From positions 496,001 through 560,000 of the forward strand of contig CAKMXJ010000042.1 in NCBI GenBank assembly GCA_928724745.1: a DNA stretch of 64,000 bases, given 5' to 3'. This document shows, piece after piece, positions 9,081 to 19,508 of the stretch. The number at the start of each line of letters is the position of its first letter. Position 1 is the first letter of the stretch. A program made the translations under genes and the position numbers. The notes under the pieces were generated by a model that saw nothing but the letters and a program-made list of their open reading frames with translations, made no database searches and was not told where the DNA came from. This DNA comes from Anthracocystis setariae (lineage: Eukaryota > Basidiomycota > Ustilaginomycetes > Ustilaginales > Ustilaginaceae).

Positions 9081-11096
9081 ATGAAGCGCCAAGCAGAAAA
9101 GCAGATTCGTAGGGAGGATGGCGATGACGCATCCGATGACGATTCTCCATCTTCGCAGAGCTCCATGCCCGCTACCCCAGCCGCAGGGAGAGTCATCCGA
9201 GGACTTCCCAAGCGAAAGGGAACTCCCGTTACGCCTGGAGCTGCCACCGCTAGTCCAGTCACTTTCGGAGCTGCGGCCAGCACGGGTGCCTCCAATCCCT
9301 TCGCCAGCCTAGCCAGCTTTGGAAGTACCGCTTCTCCTTCTTCTACCGCTTCGACCTCATCAGCTCCAACGTTCAGTTTCGGCGCCACCGCCTCTTCTAC
9401 CTCCGACACGAGTTCGTCGACTCCAGCTAAGGCGAATCCATTCGGAGGATTCACCGGCTTCGGTGCTGCCAAGCCTGCTGCTCCTGCTGCGAGCTCATCG
9501 ACGCCTTCTTCGAGCGCCACCACATCGATGCCTACGTTCTCTTTCGGGGCGCCTGCATCCTCTTCGTCACCGTCCACCTCGAGCACCCCAGCAACTCCAT
9601 CCAAGACGTCTTCCATCGTCTCTGGAATCCTCGGCGGCATGTCCTCTGTGCCAGCGAGCTCGTCTACCTCGTCGCCTGTCACTAGCTCCGTCAACGGTTC
9701 CTCTTCGTCGCAGAGCAAGGACGCCCTCCGTTCATTTCGTGGCCTCAATCTTTCCTTCCAGACCACGCTCGCTCAGAAGATCAAAGAACAGCTCGAGGCT
9801 GATCCCTTCGCTGATCTCACTCGTCTGATCGAATCTTTCCGAGATCAGTACCGAAAGCATCGCGACAGTCTAGACAAGACGACAAGCACATCTTCGCCGG
9901 CGCCAGCTGTCTCCACGGCGAGCAGCACTGCAAGTTCATTCAAGCCACCTGCAAATGGCGCATCTTCTAGTCCCGCATCCTCCACATCGTTCGGTGCTGC
10001 TGCACCTACTTCGTCTGCTTCCACTACATCTTCTGCTCTTCCCAGCTTCAGTTTTGGCAAGCCCGCCGCCGCGCCCGCTTCCACCTCGTCAAGCGCGACC
10101 ACCACGAGCACACCCTCCTTTTCCTTTGGTTCCAACCCAAAGCCGGTCAGTACCGCATTCTCCTTCTCGCCTCTGTCTACCTCGAACTCGACACAGCCCT
10201 CGACAATGGCGACGGCGTCGACATCTGCATCAGCACCGTCTTTCTCGTTCGGAGCTTCGAGTTGGGGCAAGAAGGCCGGAGATGAAAAGGCCGCACCTGC
10301 GCAGCAAGATGATGCAGAAGATGAGGGTGGAGACGATGATCAGGCTGAAGATGATGAGGTTGAAGACGAGGATGAAGAAGACGAGATCGACCAGGAGGGA
10401 GATGAGGAAGAAGATGATGATGATGAAGACGAAGACGAAGAAGGAGATGATCAGGAAGATGACGAAGATGATAACGGTGATGAGGAGGAGGAGGAGGAGG
10501 AGGAGGAGGGCGACGACGACGACGAAGACGAAGAGGAAGTGGTCGTGACTGGGGCAAAGACAGCATCGACCGAAACAGTGAAACCGCCGTCGTTTACGCT
10601 CCCGACCGGAGGCTTCTCGTTTGGTGGCAAGCCCGTTGGCAAATCCTCATCCGACGAGGACAAGGAGAAAGCCGAAGCAACGCGCAACATGCCTGGCGCA
10701 CCCAAGTTTGATCTCACCTCGAACTCTGGCGGCTTCACGTTCGGCGGTAAACCTGTCAGTGCTCCACCCAAACCGGCGACGACGACGTCGTTTTCGTTTG
10801 GCAAACCTGCCGCCGAGACCCCCTCGTTCGGGTTTGGGAGTGCGAGTGGGGGTACTGCGCCAACAGCGTTTTCGTTTGGCGGTGCGGGTAAGACCTCGAC
10901 GCCTGCGTTTGGATCGTCTTCCACGACGACCCCGACGTTTTCTTTCGGGAGCAGTGGTGCGTCGTCGGCGAGCAACTTTGCCAATTTCGGCGCGTCCACA
11001 GCATCGAAACCAGGCGCGTTCTCTTTTGGATCACAGACGATCAAGTTCGGCGACGCAAAGCAGGATGAGGAGAAGAAGAGTTCTCAAGGGCAGTAG
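9081..11096 (+). CDS. NUP50/NUP2-type FG nucleoporin, 671 aa
   Basis: Nucleoporin of the nuclear basket that binds importin-alpha and speeds cargo release. Start at 9081 gives MKRQAEKQIRREDGDD, which matches the importin-binding N-terminus of the NUP50/NUP2 family; residues further upstream look non-conserved. Residues about 210-260 hold the NUP50 segment SFRGLNLSFQTTL followed by DPFADLTRLIESFRDQY. FG repeats of the FSFG/FGxx kind fill the remainder, in two blocks separated by an acidic stretch of nearly pure Glu/Asp (about residues 405-495, bases 10296-10540). The protein ends in FG repeats: the C-terminal Ran-binding domain typical of both yeast NUP2 and animal NUP50 is not visible, and the downstream sequence is the antisense permease exon. 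Single exon. Confidence 0.8.
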   Translation: MKRQAEKQIRREDGDDASDDDSPSSQSSMPATPAAGRVIRGLPKRKGTPVTPGAATASPVTFGAAASTGASNPFASLASFGSTASPSSTASTSSAPTFSFGATASSTSDTSSSTPAKANPFGGFTGFGAAKPAAPAASSSTPSSSATTSMPTFSFGAPASSSSPSTSSTPATPSKTSSIVSGILGGMSSVPASSSTSSPVTSSVNGSSSSQSKDALRSFRGLNLSFQTTLAQKIKEQLEADPFADLTRLIESFRDQYRKHRDSLDKTTSTSSPAPAVSTASSTASSFKPPANGASSSPASSTSFGAAAPTSSASTTSSALPSFSFGKPAAAPASTSSSATTTSTPSFSFGSNPKPVSTAFSFSPLSTSNSTQPSTMATASTSASAPSFSFGASSWGKKAGDEKAAPAQQDDAEDEGGDDDQAEDDEVEDEDEEDEIDQEGDEEEDDDDEDEDEEGDDQEDDEDDNGDEEEEEEEEEGDDDDEDEEEVVVTGAKTASTETVKPPSFTLPTGGFSFGGKPVGKSSSDEDKEKAEATRNMPGAPKFDLTSNSGGFTFGGKPVSAPPKPATTTSFSFGKPAAETPSFGFGSASGGTAPTAFSFGGAGKTSTPAFGSSSTTTPTFSFGSSGASSASNFANFGASTASKPGAFSFGSQTIKFGDAKQDEEKKSSQGQ

Positions 11097-11154
11097 TAAT
11101 TCAAGTTCGTGTACAAAGTATGATGGCATTAGTTTGAAATGAGGGGCGTGGGGG

Positions 11155-12973
11155 TTAGGCCAAGATACGACTGATGATTTTTTTCGGCAATTTGTGCCAT
11201 GGTTTCTGCGCCGTCGTGAGGGTGTTGTTGTTGTCGGCTGATGGTGGTTCGTCAGCCTGGAGCTCGTCGATCAATCGTCGACCGGTGTCCAGGTCGATAT
11301 CGTCCAAGCTAACACTGTAGTCGAAAGTATAGCGGAGAGGGGTCAGTATCGAACCATTTCTAGCCTCAATAGGGGGGAAGGGGGGGGGAGAGGACTTACA
11401 TTTTCGTCCTGTGCCAGAGTTTCCACCCGCCATACAGCGCTATTGAAACTGGGATGACGATGTACGCGACGACGATATCCGCCGCCTTCCTGGGGTTCAA
11501 GAACGTGGTGTAACCCTGGAAGAAAGCGAGCACGACGTTGAGGACGAACGCGAACCACGTCCCAAACGGTGCCAACCACGCCTTGAACGGTAATTCATCC
11601 AGCAACCTACCCTGGTGTACCCACGCCTGACGAAACCTGATGTGACACAAGCAGATGACGGCGAAGACGAGGAACGTCGAGACACCACTGATGTTGATGA
11701 TGTAGGTAAACACTGTTGCTGCACCGGAGTTGATCGAGAGTAACGAGATCAACGCGACACAGTTCGACAGCACCAACGCGGGTACGGGCACTTTACCCTG
11801 TCGTGTCGTCCAGCCGAGCACCTTGGGTGCCCTTCCCGTCGCCCCCAACGACTGCAACGTTCTCGACGCGATGTACAACGACGAATTCCCTGCCGAGATA
11901 ACGGACAGGATGATAAGTGCATTGATGACGCTCGCGGCCGCACCGATCCCTCCCCTCTTCAGTGCGATGGTCAGTGGCGATGCCGCGGCCTTGCTCTTGG
12001 CACTAACCAGTTGCGTATCATCCGAAGGCACATTGAGCGAGATGAAAAAGATCGTACCGAGGTACAGGAACAGGATCCTATAGAACACTGAACGGATAGC
12101 TGTGGGGACCGCCTTGCGGGGATTCTTGGCCTCCGCGGCTGTGATCGCAACCGACTCCGTTCCGGCATAGAGCGTAGCGGAGACTACGAGGATCTTGGCA
12201 ATTCCATTAAGCGCATCGATCCCAGTGCCATTGAACGGACCTGGGGTTTGGAAGTAGCGGAAACCGATGTAACCTTGATCACCACCTGCGCCGCCAACGT
12301 TGATGACGATGCTGAGGATGAAGAAAACGATGATCCCAATAACTTTGATTGTGGCGAGCACGAATTCGACCTCGCCGTACGCGAGGACGCCGAGCATGGA
12401 GAACGCGAGGAAGATGAGCCAAAAGATGGCGATCCACGCACCGGTAGGGACCACCTGTGCACCAGGCCAGTAGCGGATAACGATCGCAACGGCGTTGAGT
12501 TCGTTGGCGAGCACAGAGATCCATAGCTCCCAGTAGATCCAGCCAGTGACGAAGCCAAGCGCTGGATCTACCCATCGTCCCGCATACTCGATGAAAGAGC
12601 CTCGGATTGCAAACAGTGTGGCCATCTCGCCCAACGCTTGAAGCACAAAGTAGACGATGATGCCCGTAATGGCGAAGGCGATCAGTGCGCCGACGGGGCC
12701 CGCATTGGCGAGAGCATTGCCACTTCCAACCAGTAGACCAGGCCCGATGATACCGCCAATGGCGATCATGACCATGTGACGTGTGTTGAGCGCTCGACGC
12801 AGCTGTTCCTGCGATTCAGGAGGTGCGGTTGGGGTTTTTTCGACATCTTCAACCTCGGGCGAGGAGGGATGGGAAGAAGGCATCTCTTTGAACGCCGACG
12901 AGATGGCTGGCTCGTTGTGGTAAGGCGATAGCCTTGTATTGGGATTGTGATCATCGCTCTGAGGGATAGACAT
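11155..12973 (-). CDS. Amino-acid permease (APC superfamily, YAT type), two exons
   Basis: Plasma-membrane amino-acid/H+ symporter. Exon 1 runs 12973-11400 and exon 2 11314-11155, separated by an 85-nt intron (GTAAGT donor, TACTGAC branch site, CTACAG acceptor). Splicing turns a premature TAA right after the donor into ...WHRTKIVSLDDIDLDTGRR, the conserved cytosolic tail of fungal amino-acid permeases. The N-terminus has the family motif around ALNTRHMVMIAIGGIIGPGLLVGSG (helix 1), then GEMATLFAIRGSFIEYAGRWVDPALGF and about twelve hydrophobic segments. Start at 12973 (MSIPQSDDHN) is preferred to an upstream Met because it begins a polar N-tail typical of the family. Predicted length about 577 residues. 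Substrate cannot be told. Convergent with the nucleoporin gene. Confidence 0.92.
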
Positions 12974-14512
12974 GTTGTCTGTTTGGATTGCCAGCTTGAT
13001 CCGCTGCAGCACCGATGATGGAGTGTATTGGTGGACGAGAAGCAAGTGAATCGAGGTAGCAAGGACGGCCGCAAAGAACGTTGGTGGTAGAGTCGCTTTC
13101 CTTTCACAGAGCGAAGTGGATTCATGGTTGCGCTTCAGGGTGTCAATTCAAGGGATGCCAAGATAGCGGACTTTCGGAGTTGCACCACACATCCACACTC
13201 TTGCAATGACAAGCAGTAGGAAGATGAGGTGATAGCCGAGGGGTTTTTTTTTTTTTTCTTTCCCCAACGTCTGGTATGAAAGAGCCCTGGAGGGAGCAAG
13301 ATCTTCTGTTCTTGGATGAGCACTACTGTACTACATTGTACTGGTACGCAGAGGTGTGCGCAGAAACGAACGAAATTCCACGGCATCCGATGCAACTGTG
13401 ACGTGCTCAAGAAGAGACACATGCGCAAACCCACACATGTATAGCCGCCTCGCCTGCCGAATCCGAGTCCACCCCACCCAACCCATGGACGGAAGCAACA
13501 ACGACTTTTCCCCTGCTGTTCTCAACACTGTCTCGCTATCCACCGAGCTGTCACCCACACATTAGGCTAGTTGGTGGCAAACCCGGCAAAACTCGCAAAG
13601 GTTTCCAATTGGGGACCACGCGCTGCATACTGTAACTCACGCTTGCCGAGATGCCCGAATGTCTCAACGCCAATCGCCTTATTCCCTCTTGGGCGGCTAT
13701 CTCGTTCCAACTGTATATGAACGATCGCAATTACAAGCTCTCACCTTCTCCTGTTCCTTTTGACACGATTACCTGACCAAAAACGATTCAGTAGCAGCGT
13801 CGAGGAAAGCAACACCATGTTACCGTTGATTTGCAAGGTTGCGGAAAATTGCAAAGTGTCCAAATTGGCAGCAAAGCACGTCATGCAGCGCGCGCTCTCC
13901 TTTTTTTTTTTTCTCTCTTTTGGAGCATGGTCTGTCTCGTGCGATAGACTCGTGACTGCGTCCGTTAAGCGAGCGTGGGTGCTTTTTCCTCCTTTTTGCT
14001 CCACGCAGGCTTCCTCGTCACCTCCTCCATCCCGCTGTACGCGCCCAAGCTCGCTTAGTTATCGATCTTTTTCCCACCCTGGATTCCCCCCCTTGTTTAT
14101 CGTCCTCGCTTTGCCCACTGCGCTTGTCCAGCTCGCCCTTATGGCGGGACCGGGTGCCTTGGGGCCATAGAGTTCACCTCTCTGCCCGCAATCCTATGCC
14201 GTTGTCCCCGTCTCTCGCTCACTCAGGTCTCAGCCCGCCTCTGGTTTCACTCAGGTCTCAGCGACGGATCATTATTTTCCCTCTTCTTTCTACATCCGAA
14301 AGCGCAAGGCAACGAAATGAGCGTGTTAGATCACATCTCGCAAACCAAGCCGGCTCGGATGGTCGATATCAACATCAAACCCTGGCTCTTGGCTCAGCAA
14401 ACACTGTCCCTCCCCTCGATGTCCTTGACACACAACCCACACGCAGTTTCAACCCTGCATCTGAACCAAATCTTCGATACAAGTACAGTATATTTCACAG
14501 CGTCGACATCTC
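12974..14512. promoter_or_regulatory. Permease upstream region / ARP9 3' region
   Basis: 1.5 kb with no supported gene. It holds the permease promoter (minus strand) and the ARP9 3' end. A T run (about 13247-13258), another near 13901-13911 and a TACTGTAC motif at 13324-13331 are visible. Plus-strand open frames across 13760-14516 are low-complexity and have no family features. Confidence 0.55.
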
Positions 14513-16153
14513 TTAAGCAGAAGCCTTGACGGCAAAAGTCTGACTGGGACCGGCGTCGTTGTAGTTCTGCTTGGTGATGAACGCCTTTGCCTGCGGATCA
14601 CCAAACACTAACTTGGCATAGATAGTACCACCCAGGAAAGGCGCCAAATCGTTGCGATCCTTGAACTCGGAAAAGTAGTCTGGCACACGCAATGCACGCA
14701 CGTTGCGAGCCTGCAACGGATTGGGCTCTGCAAGCACCTGCGCCGCCTCGGTCGGCTCTGTTGCTACAAAGTCGGACAACGAGTTGATGGCTTCGATCTG
14801 AATCGTTTTGATCTTGGCCGGCTGACCGGTGAAGATGAGGCTCTCCCACAATTGAGGTCGACGGTCGGCATCCTCGATACGCGAGATGGCGTTGGCGATG
14901 GCGAGCGGCAGTGGCACCACCTGACTCCAGTCCGGTGCGGCGGTGGGCATAGGGAAGCTATCCAAGCTCACTGCAGCGTCGCTTGGAACCACAACGGGTG
15001 CTGCACCGTACGGCTCGTCTCCGAGATGCAGATCGCTAGCACCGGCAACGTCTTTGAGCAGTTCGGGACGGAACAGCGGCTCGAGCAAGCGGAAACGCTC
15101 TGGTCCAATTTTGAGCTTGAGTCCGCGGAAGTGCACCAAGACCGCTTTTTCGTCGGTCGAGCCGCCCGCCTGTCCGTCTTCTCCCGTGATGGATGCCAGG
15201 ATGGCTTCGTCAATCTCTTGACCCTGATTCGTCTCCATCGCCCTACGCTTCTCTTCATCGTCGTCGTCATGCTTTCTAGTCTCCTCTACGAGCACAGCAG
15301 CGATGTCAAAGTTACCCTCCTCCTCCTCGTCGCCGGCAACAGTAACGATGCCTCCGGCTCCTTTCTTGACAGCGTCTTCGTCGGTGACATGACCCTCCTC
15401 CACCAGCTGCTGCGCCAGCGCGTACGTGGCTTTCCTTAGAGCCACTTCCTCGCTCTGACGCGACGATGCTGAAGACGCTTTGCGCGTGTATCGAAGCAAG
15501 GTTTGGATGGCTTTCACCAGACTCTGATCGCGTCGTAGCAGGTGGGCGAGGTAAAGGATGCAATGTCGAGTACCGACGTCGGTCTTGATGTTGGCGTTGA
15601 ACTGCACCGCACACTCAATGACTGGCGTGATATCGCATGATTCGTAGCCCAGATCGACAACGCAGCCATTCATAGTGCCGGCGCCGTAGCACGAGAGCAG
15701 CGGTTTTTCGGCAATGGTGATCGCCGCCGAGTTGAAGTGCTCAAAGAAGATCTGCGTTAGGTAAGCATGTGTAGCGCGAGAGATGGGCAGTGGCAGGCTT
15801 ATCAGGACGTTGGAGTCGTTGTGCGATCGTCGGATGGGCAGGATGTGGAACAGGACGTAGTTCCAAAGCGCAATCATTTGCTGCCAGTCGCGCACGTACC
15901 CTTTGCGCATGGGCCAAAAGATGGCAATGTCATCACCTCTTCGCTCCGCCTCGTCGAGCGCAGATCCAACGAGGTACTGTGTATAGTCCGGTGGAGAGGA
16001 GGCCGAAGAAGTGGATGCGGTGGATCGAGCAAGACCGACGCGTGCGGTGAGCGAGATGGATGGACGCTTGAGGATCTCGTGAATGCCATAGCCAGCAGTG
16101 ATGGTGTGCGATCCAGTGACGATGATCACTGTCCTCGCTTCTCGAGCAGTCAT
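14513..16153 (-). CDS. ARP9: Actin-related protein, ARP9-like (SWI/SNF-RSC subunit)
   Basis: Actin-fold protein, most like fungal ARP9, a nuclear subunit of SWI/SNF and RSC remodellers. The start at 16153 (MTAREARTVIIVTGSHTITAGYG) gives the actin phosphate-1 strand pattern at the N-terminus. WPMRKGYVRDWQQMIALWNYVLF is the usual Arp segment, followed by IFFEHFNSAAITIAEKPLLSCYGAGTMNGCVVDLGYESCDITPVIE, where the phosphate-2 loop has VVDLGYES rather than actin's DSGDGVTH, so ATP hydrolysis is unlikely. An acidic insertion with EEEEG and DDDDEE lies mid-protein (residues about 270-330). The C-terminus YFSEFKDRNDLAPFLGGTIYAKLVF fits ARP9. About 546 residues, single exon. ARP8 or ARP4 are less likely alternatives. 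Divergent from PHB2. Confidence 0.7.
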   Translation of the reverse strand: MTAREARTVIIVTGSHTITAGYGIHEILKRPSISLTARVGLARSTASTSSASSPPDYTQYLVGSALDEAERRGDDIAIFWPMRKGYVRDWQQMIALWNYVLFHILPIRRSHNDSNVLISLPLPISRATHAYLTQIFFEHFNSAAITIAEKPLLSCYGAGTMNGCVVDLGYESCDITPVIECAVQFNANIKTDVGTRHCILYLAHLLRRDQSLVKAIQTLLRYTRKASSASSRQSEEVALRKATYALAQQLVEEGHVTDEDAVKKGAGGIVTVAGDEEEEGNFDIAAVLVEETRKHDDDDEEKRRAMETNQGQEIDEAILASITGEDGQAGGSTDEKAVLVHFRGLKLKIGPERFRLLEPLFRPELLKDVAGASDLHLGDEPYGAAPVVVPSDAAVSLDSFPMPTAAPDWSQVVPLPLAIANAISRIEDADRRPQLWESLIFTGQPAKIKTIQIEAINSLSDFVATEPTEAAQVLAEPNPLQARNVRALRVPDYFSEFKDRNDLAPFLGGTIYAKLVFGDPQAKAFITKQNYNDAGPSQTFAVKASA

Positions 16154-16666
16154 GGTTGGAGTCCAGAGCACCAAGCCTGCGGGTACCTGGGAGACGTGGA
16201 TAGGATGGGTGTGAATTGAGAAGGGATTGAGAAGGACAGATGTCAAAGCGCAAGTCTGTGCTCGAGATAGCGGAATAAATGAATGAATGTGTAACTATAT
16301 GTTATAAATGGGATGCGAGTTGAATTTCGCGTCTGTGAGAGCGCATTCTTCGCGTTGGGTGGACTGTGACTACTGTCTCGGCCGATAGAATGGTGATCGC
16401 TAGCTGAGCCAATCCGCGACACTGGCAGGTTTGGAGAAATAAATAAATGCACGCTTTGGTCAACCTCGTCGATTCTTCGGGTGCGCCGCATCATCGTAGC
16501 AGCAGCCTTACTTGACCGCCTTGTTCGTCGTTACCAGCATCAGCATCGCTCTGTACCCAAGCGTGTGTACGAACAGCTGCTGTCGACAGTCGCTACCCAT
16601 CATTGTTCACAACCTTGGCACCTCAGCCTTCTTCCTACAGCGTCATCTTCATCTTGTTCCATCACC
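16154..16666. promoter_or_regulatory. Divergent promoter of ARP9-like and PHB2
   Basis: 513 bases between head-to-head start codons. The PHB2 frame is open from 16481 but that part lacks prohibitin similarity and is treated as leader. Nothing else is seen. Confidence 0.5.
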
Positions 16667-17659
16667 ATGAACCGTGGATCCGGACCTCAGAACTTCTTTC
16701 GCACGCTCGAGCGGTTGCGACAGCAGGCCCAGCAAGCATCACAGCAGCTCAACAATGCAAACAAATCCAGCGGAGGTAGCGGAGGTAGCGGCGGTAGTGG
16801 CGGTGGCGGACGCGGCATGCCTCCTAACGTTGGTGGCATCCTAGGTGGTTCCGCGGGAATCGTTGCGCTCGTAGCTCTTGGTTTCGGTATCAACATGTCG
16901 CTCTTCAACGTCGATGGTGGTCACCGAGCCATCAAGTACTCGCGTTTGTCAGGTATCAAGGACACCATCTTCAACGAAGGTACTCACTTTATGATTCCGT
17001 GGTTCGAGAAGCCCATCGACTACGACGTCCGAGCTAAGCCTCGCAGCATCGCCTCGCTCACAGGTACCAAGGACTTGCAGATGGTTTCGCTCACCTGCCG
17101 TGTGCTCTCTCGTCCACGCGTTGATGCGCTTCCCACCATCTACCGCGAGCTTGGTGCCGACTACGACGAGAGGGTGTTGCCTTCGATTGTCAACGAGGTG
17201 CTCAAGTCGGTGGTTGCTCAGTTCAACGCTTCGCAGCTCATCACGCAGCGAGAGATGGTGTCGAGATTGGTGCGCGACAACTTGACCGCTCGTGCGCAAC
17301 GCTTCAACTTGGTGCTCGACGATGTCTCGATCACCCACGTCTCGTTCTCTCCCGAGTTCACCCACGCCGTCGAGGCCAAGCAGATCGCTCAGCAGGCTGC
17401 ACTGCGTGCCGCTTTCTTGGTCGACCAGGCTATCCAGGAGAAGGCCTCGATCATTGTCAAGGCACAGGGTGAAGCCAAGTCAGCTGAACTCATCGGTGAG
17501 GCGGTCAAGAAGAACAAGGGTTTCCTCAAGCTTCGTAAGCTCGAAGCGGCTCGTGACATTGCGACCATCCTGTCGCAGGCTGGCTCCAACAACAAAGTGC
17601 TGCTCGATGCCGATACCCTGTTGCTCAACGTCGCTAACGAGGACCCCAACCAATCTTAA
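16667..17659 (+). CDS. PHB2: Prohibitin-2 (mitochondrial inner-membrane ring subunit), 330 aa
   Basis: PHB2 assembles with PHB1 into large rings at the mitochondrial inner membrane that stabilise membrane proteins and modulate m-AAA protease activity. Start at 16667 (MNRGSGPQNFFRTLERL) follows the usual prohibitin-2 layout: a short basic amphipathic N-terminus, a hydrophobic segment GGSAGIVALVALGFGINMSLF (about residues 60-80), then VDGGHRAIKYSRLSGI and the PHB domain (NEGTHFMIPWFEKPIDYDVRAKPR, QFNASQLITQREMVSRLVRDNL), and a C-terminal coiled coil with QAIQEKASIIVKAQGEAKSAELIGEA. A Gly/Ser repeat (GGS units, residues about 36-48) lies before the membrane anchor and is not typical of the family. 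Single exon; convergent with uL1. Confidence 0.96.
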   Translation: MNRGSGPQNFFRTLERLRQQAQQASQQLNNANKSSGGSGGSGGSGGGGRGMPPNVGGILGGSAGIVALVALGFGINMSLFNVDGGHRAIKYSRLSGIKDTIFNEGTHFMIPWFEKPIDYDVRAKPRSIASLTGTKDLQMVSLTCRVLSRPRVDALPTIYRELGADYDERVLPSIVNEVLKSVVAQFNASQLITQREMVSRLVRDNLTARAQRFNLVLDDVSITHVSFSPEFTHAVEAKQIAQQAALRAAFLVDQAIQEKASIIVKAQGEAKSAELIGEAVKKNKGFLKLRKLEAARDIATILSQAGSNNKVLLDADTLLLNVANEDPNQS

Positions 17660-17677
17660 TCGTCGCTCGAAACCACT

Positions 17678-17713
<36 letters not shown>

Positions 17714-18275
17714 GTACCCTTGCATCTGTGTGCGTCTGTCTCAGGACGTCACAACTTGTCTCTTGTATACTATCGGTATTCTGTCGTGCTTTAGCATTCT
17801 CCACTCGACGCTCTTCGTCAATCGAAAACCATCGCTCCACATCAGTGTATAGTTGCACAACTAGGCTGTTGGATTTGGCCCTGGCTGTGTCTATTTGGGG
17901 TCGGATGAGCCGAAAGGAACTGAGCAAGTACTCAACCTGAACTTAGAAGGAGAGGCGGATTCTCAAAACACAAATTCACAAGCGGGACGGTGAAGATCCG
18001 AAAACAGAGAGAAGAGCGACAAGTGGTGTCGACGTCAAAACTCCAACGGCAATTTTGTATTAAGGGAGGCAAAGATGAGAAAGGACACAAGTAAGCTCCC
18101 CTCATTCCAAGTCGATTGATCTCAGTCAAGTGATGCAATCGAATGGAACTGGGTGTAAGCGTGCGTAAATGCTTTGTGGAATGCGTGTGGCCTAACGTTT
18201 AAGAGATCATCGAGACCCTAAATATCGGAAGTGAATGAGTGAGTGAGCAAATCACTGGCACGTCGGAGAGACCGT
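17660..18275. other. Convergent 3' region with (AGC)n
   Basis: 3' untranslated space between PHB2 and uL1 stop codons. An imperfect AGC triplet run occupies 17678-17713, shortly after the PHB2 stop. No gene seen. Confidence 0.6.
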
Positions 18276-18926
18276 TTAGAAGAGACGGTAGACTTTGCCC
18301 ATGGTGGACTTGACGTGGAGCGACTTGATGTTCTGCCACTGCTTCTTGAGGAGCGAGATCAAGAAGTTGATGGCAAGCATGACGTTGGCGAGGAGCTGGT
18401 CGTCAGTCATCTGAACGTGACCAACGGCGACACCGAGGCAGAGAACCTTCTTAAGCTGGAACTTGATGGTGCTCTTAACCTCGTTAACCTTCTTCTCAAG
18501 GTCCTCGGCGTGCGAGACAGGGGTGGGGAACTTGCCGGCCTTGGAAAGACCGGGACCCAAGAGACGAGGGATCTGCTTGATCAGAGCCTCGGAAGCAAGG
18601 AAAGCATCGTACTTTTTGGCGAGCTTCTTGACGAGCTTCTTGTTCTTGTTGAGCTTCTTCAAGTCCTCGACGGTCATGAATTCGAGGTCGATGAGCTTGG
18701 CACGGTCGACATCGGCAGCATCGGCAAGAATGCACATGCTCATACGAGGACGAGGGATGTGGGGAAGCTTGACGGTACCCGAGAAACGCTTGTCACGCTG
18801 GGGGTCGTAGTTCTTGAGGCCGATCTGGAGCTCGACGGTCTCGTTGAAGTTTCGGCGCTTGTCCTCAGAAGCCTTGATAAGCTCCTTGAGGGTGTTACGC
18901 ACGCTGGACACCTGAATCTTGGACAT
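18276..18926 (-). CDS. RPL1: 60S ribosomal protein L1/L10a (uL1), 216 aa
   Basis: Protein of the mobile L1 stalk of the large subunit, which contacts the E-site tRNA. The start at 18926 ([17 protein letters not shown]) gives the length expected for eukaryotic uL1 (216-217). Conserved blocks: [73 protein letters not shown] and the C-terminal [14 protein letters not shown]. Third positions are strongly C/G biased, as expected of a highly expressed gene. No intron in the coding part. Shares a divergent promoter with DNA2. Confidence 0.97.
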   Translation of the reverse strand: MSKIQVSSVRNTLKELIKASEDKRRNFNETVELQIGLKNYDPQRDKRFSGTVKLPHIPRPRMSMCILADAADVDRAKLIDLEFMTVEDLKKLNKNKKLVKKLAKKYDAFLASEALIKQIPRLLGPGLSKAGKFPTPVSHAEDLEKKVNEVKSTIKFQLKKVLCLGVAVGHVQMTDDQLLANVMLAINFLISLLKKQWQNIKSLHVKSTMGKVYRLF

Positions 18927-19508
18927 CTTGACGTTGTCGTTGGAGGGATTGGTGAGGGAAGGAGGTAACAAGTGGCTGGATGCTTTCAGACTTGGTCTTT
19001 CGCGCTCTCTCCTTGTCTCGACGTACGAGCAGTGGCTCAGACACTCGCCTTCCGCCGCGCTGCTGCTGCTCCTCTTCTTGCTCTGACAAAATTCCTTGCT
19101 CAATTCGAGTTTGGCTCGGATCCGAAGCTGACTGCTGCGGCAAGTAAAGTTTTTGATGAATCAAAGCTTCCAGAAAGAAGTAGTGGTCTAACATCTTGAA
19201 AATAGGGTCAAATCAAAATTTAACGCGTGACACAACACAACACGACACGAGTCTACTTTTGGCAGCCAAAAAAAAAAGGGTTCACACTCAGCCAACACAT
19301 GAATACTGCGCCAAAAACGCCAAAAAGACCAACACTTTGCATCATTCACCGCACCGCATCGCACCGAACCATAACTTGCACAACAAGCCATCGTCATGCT
19401 TTCTCTCTTTCGACGACTCAAGTACTAGATATCGATTGCCTACTCATGCCTCGATAACAAACACAGTTGCACACAAATACGCGGCTCATCGCATGCATCC
19501 ATTCAAAG
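18927..19508. promoter_or_regulatory. Divergent promoter of RPL1 and DNA2
   Basis: 582 bases between head-to-head starts. An A run lies near 19268-19277. No additional gene seen. Confidence 0.5.

Noticed and set aside
13760..14516. Plus-strand frames in the permease upstream region
   Set aside because: Cross T runs and C/T-rich sequence, with Ser/Pro-rich translations and no homology pattern.
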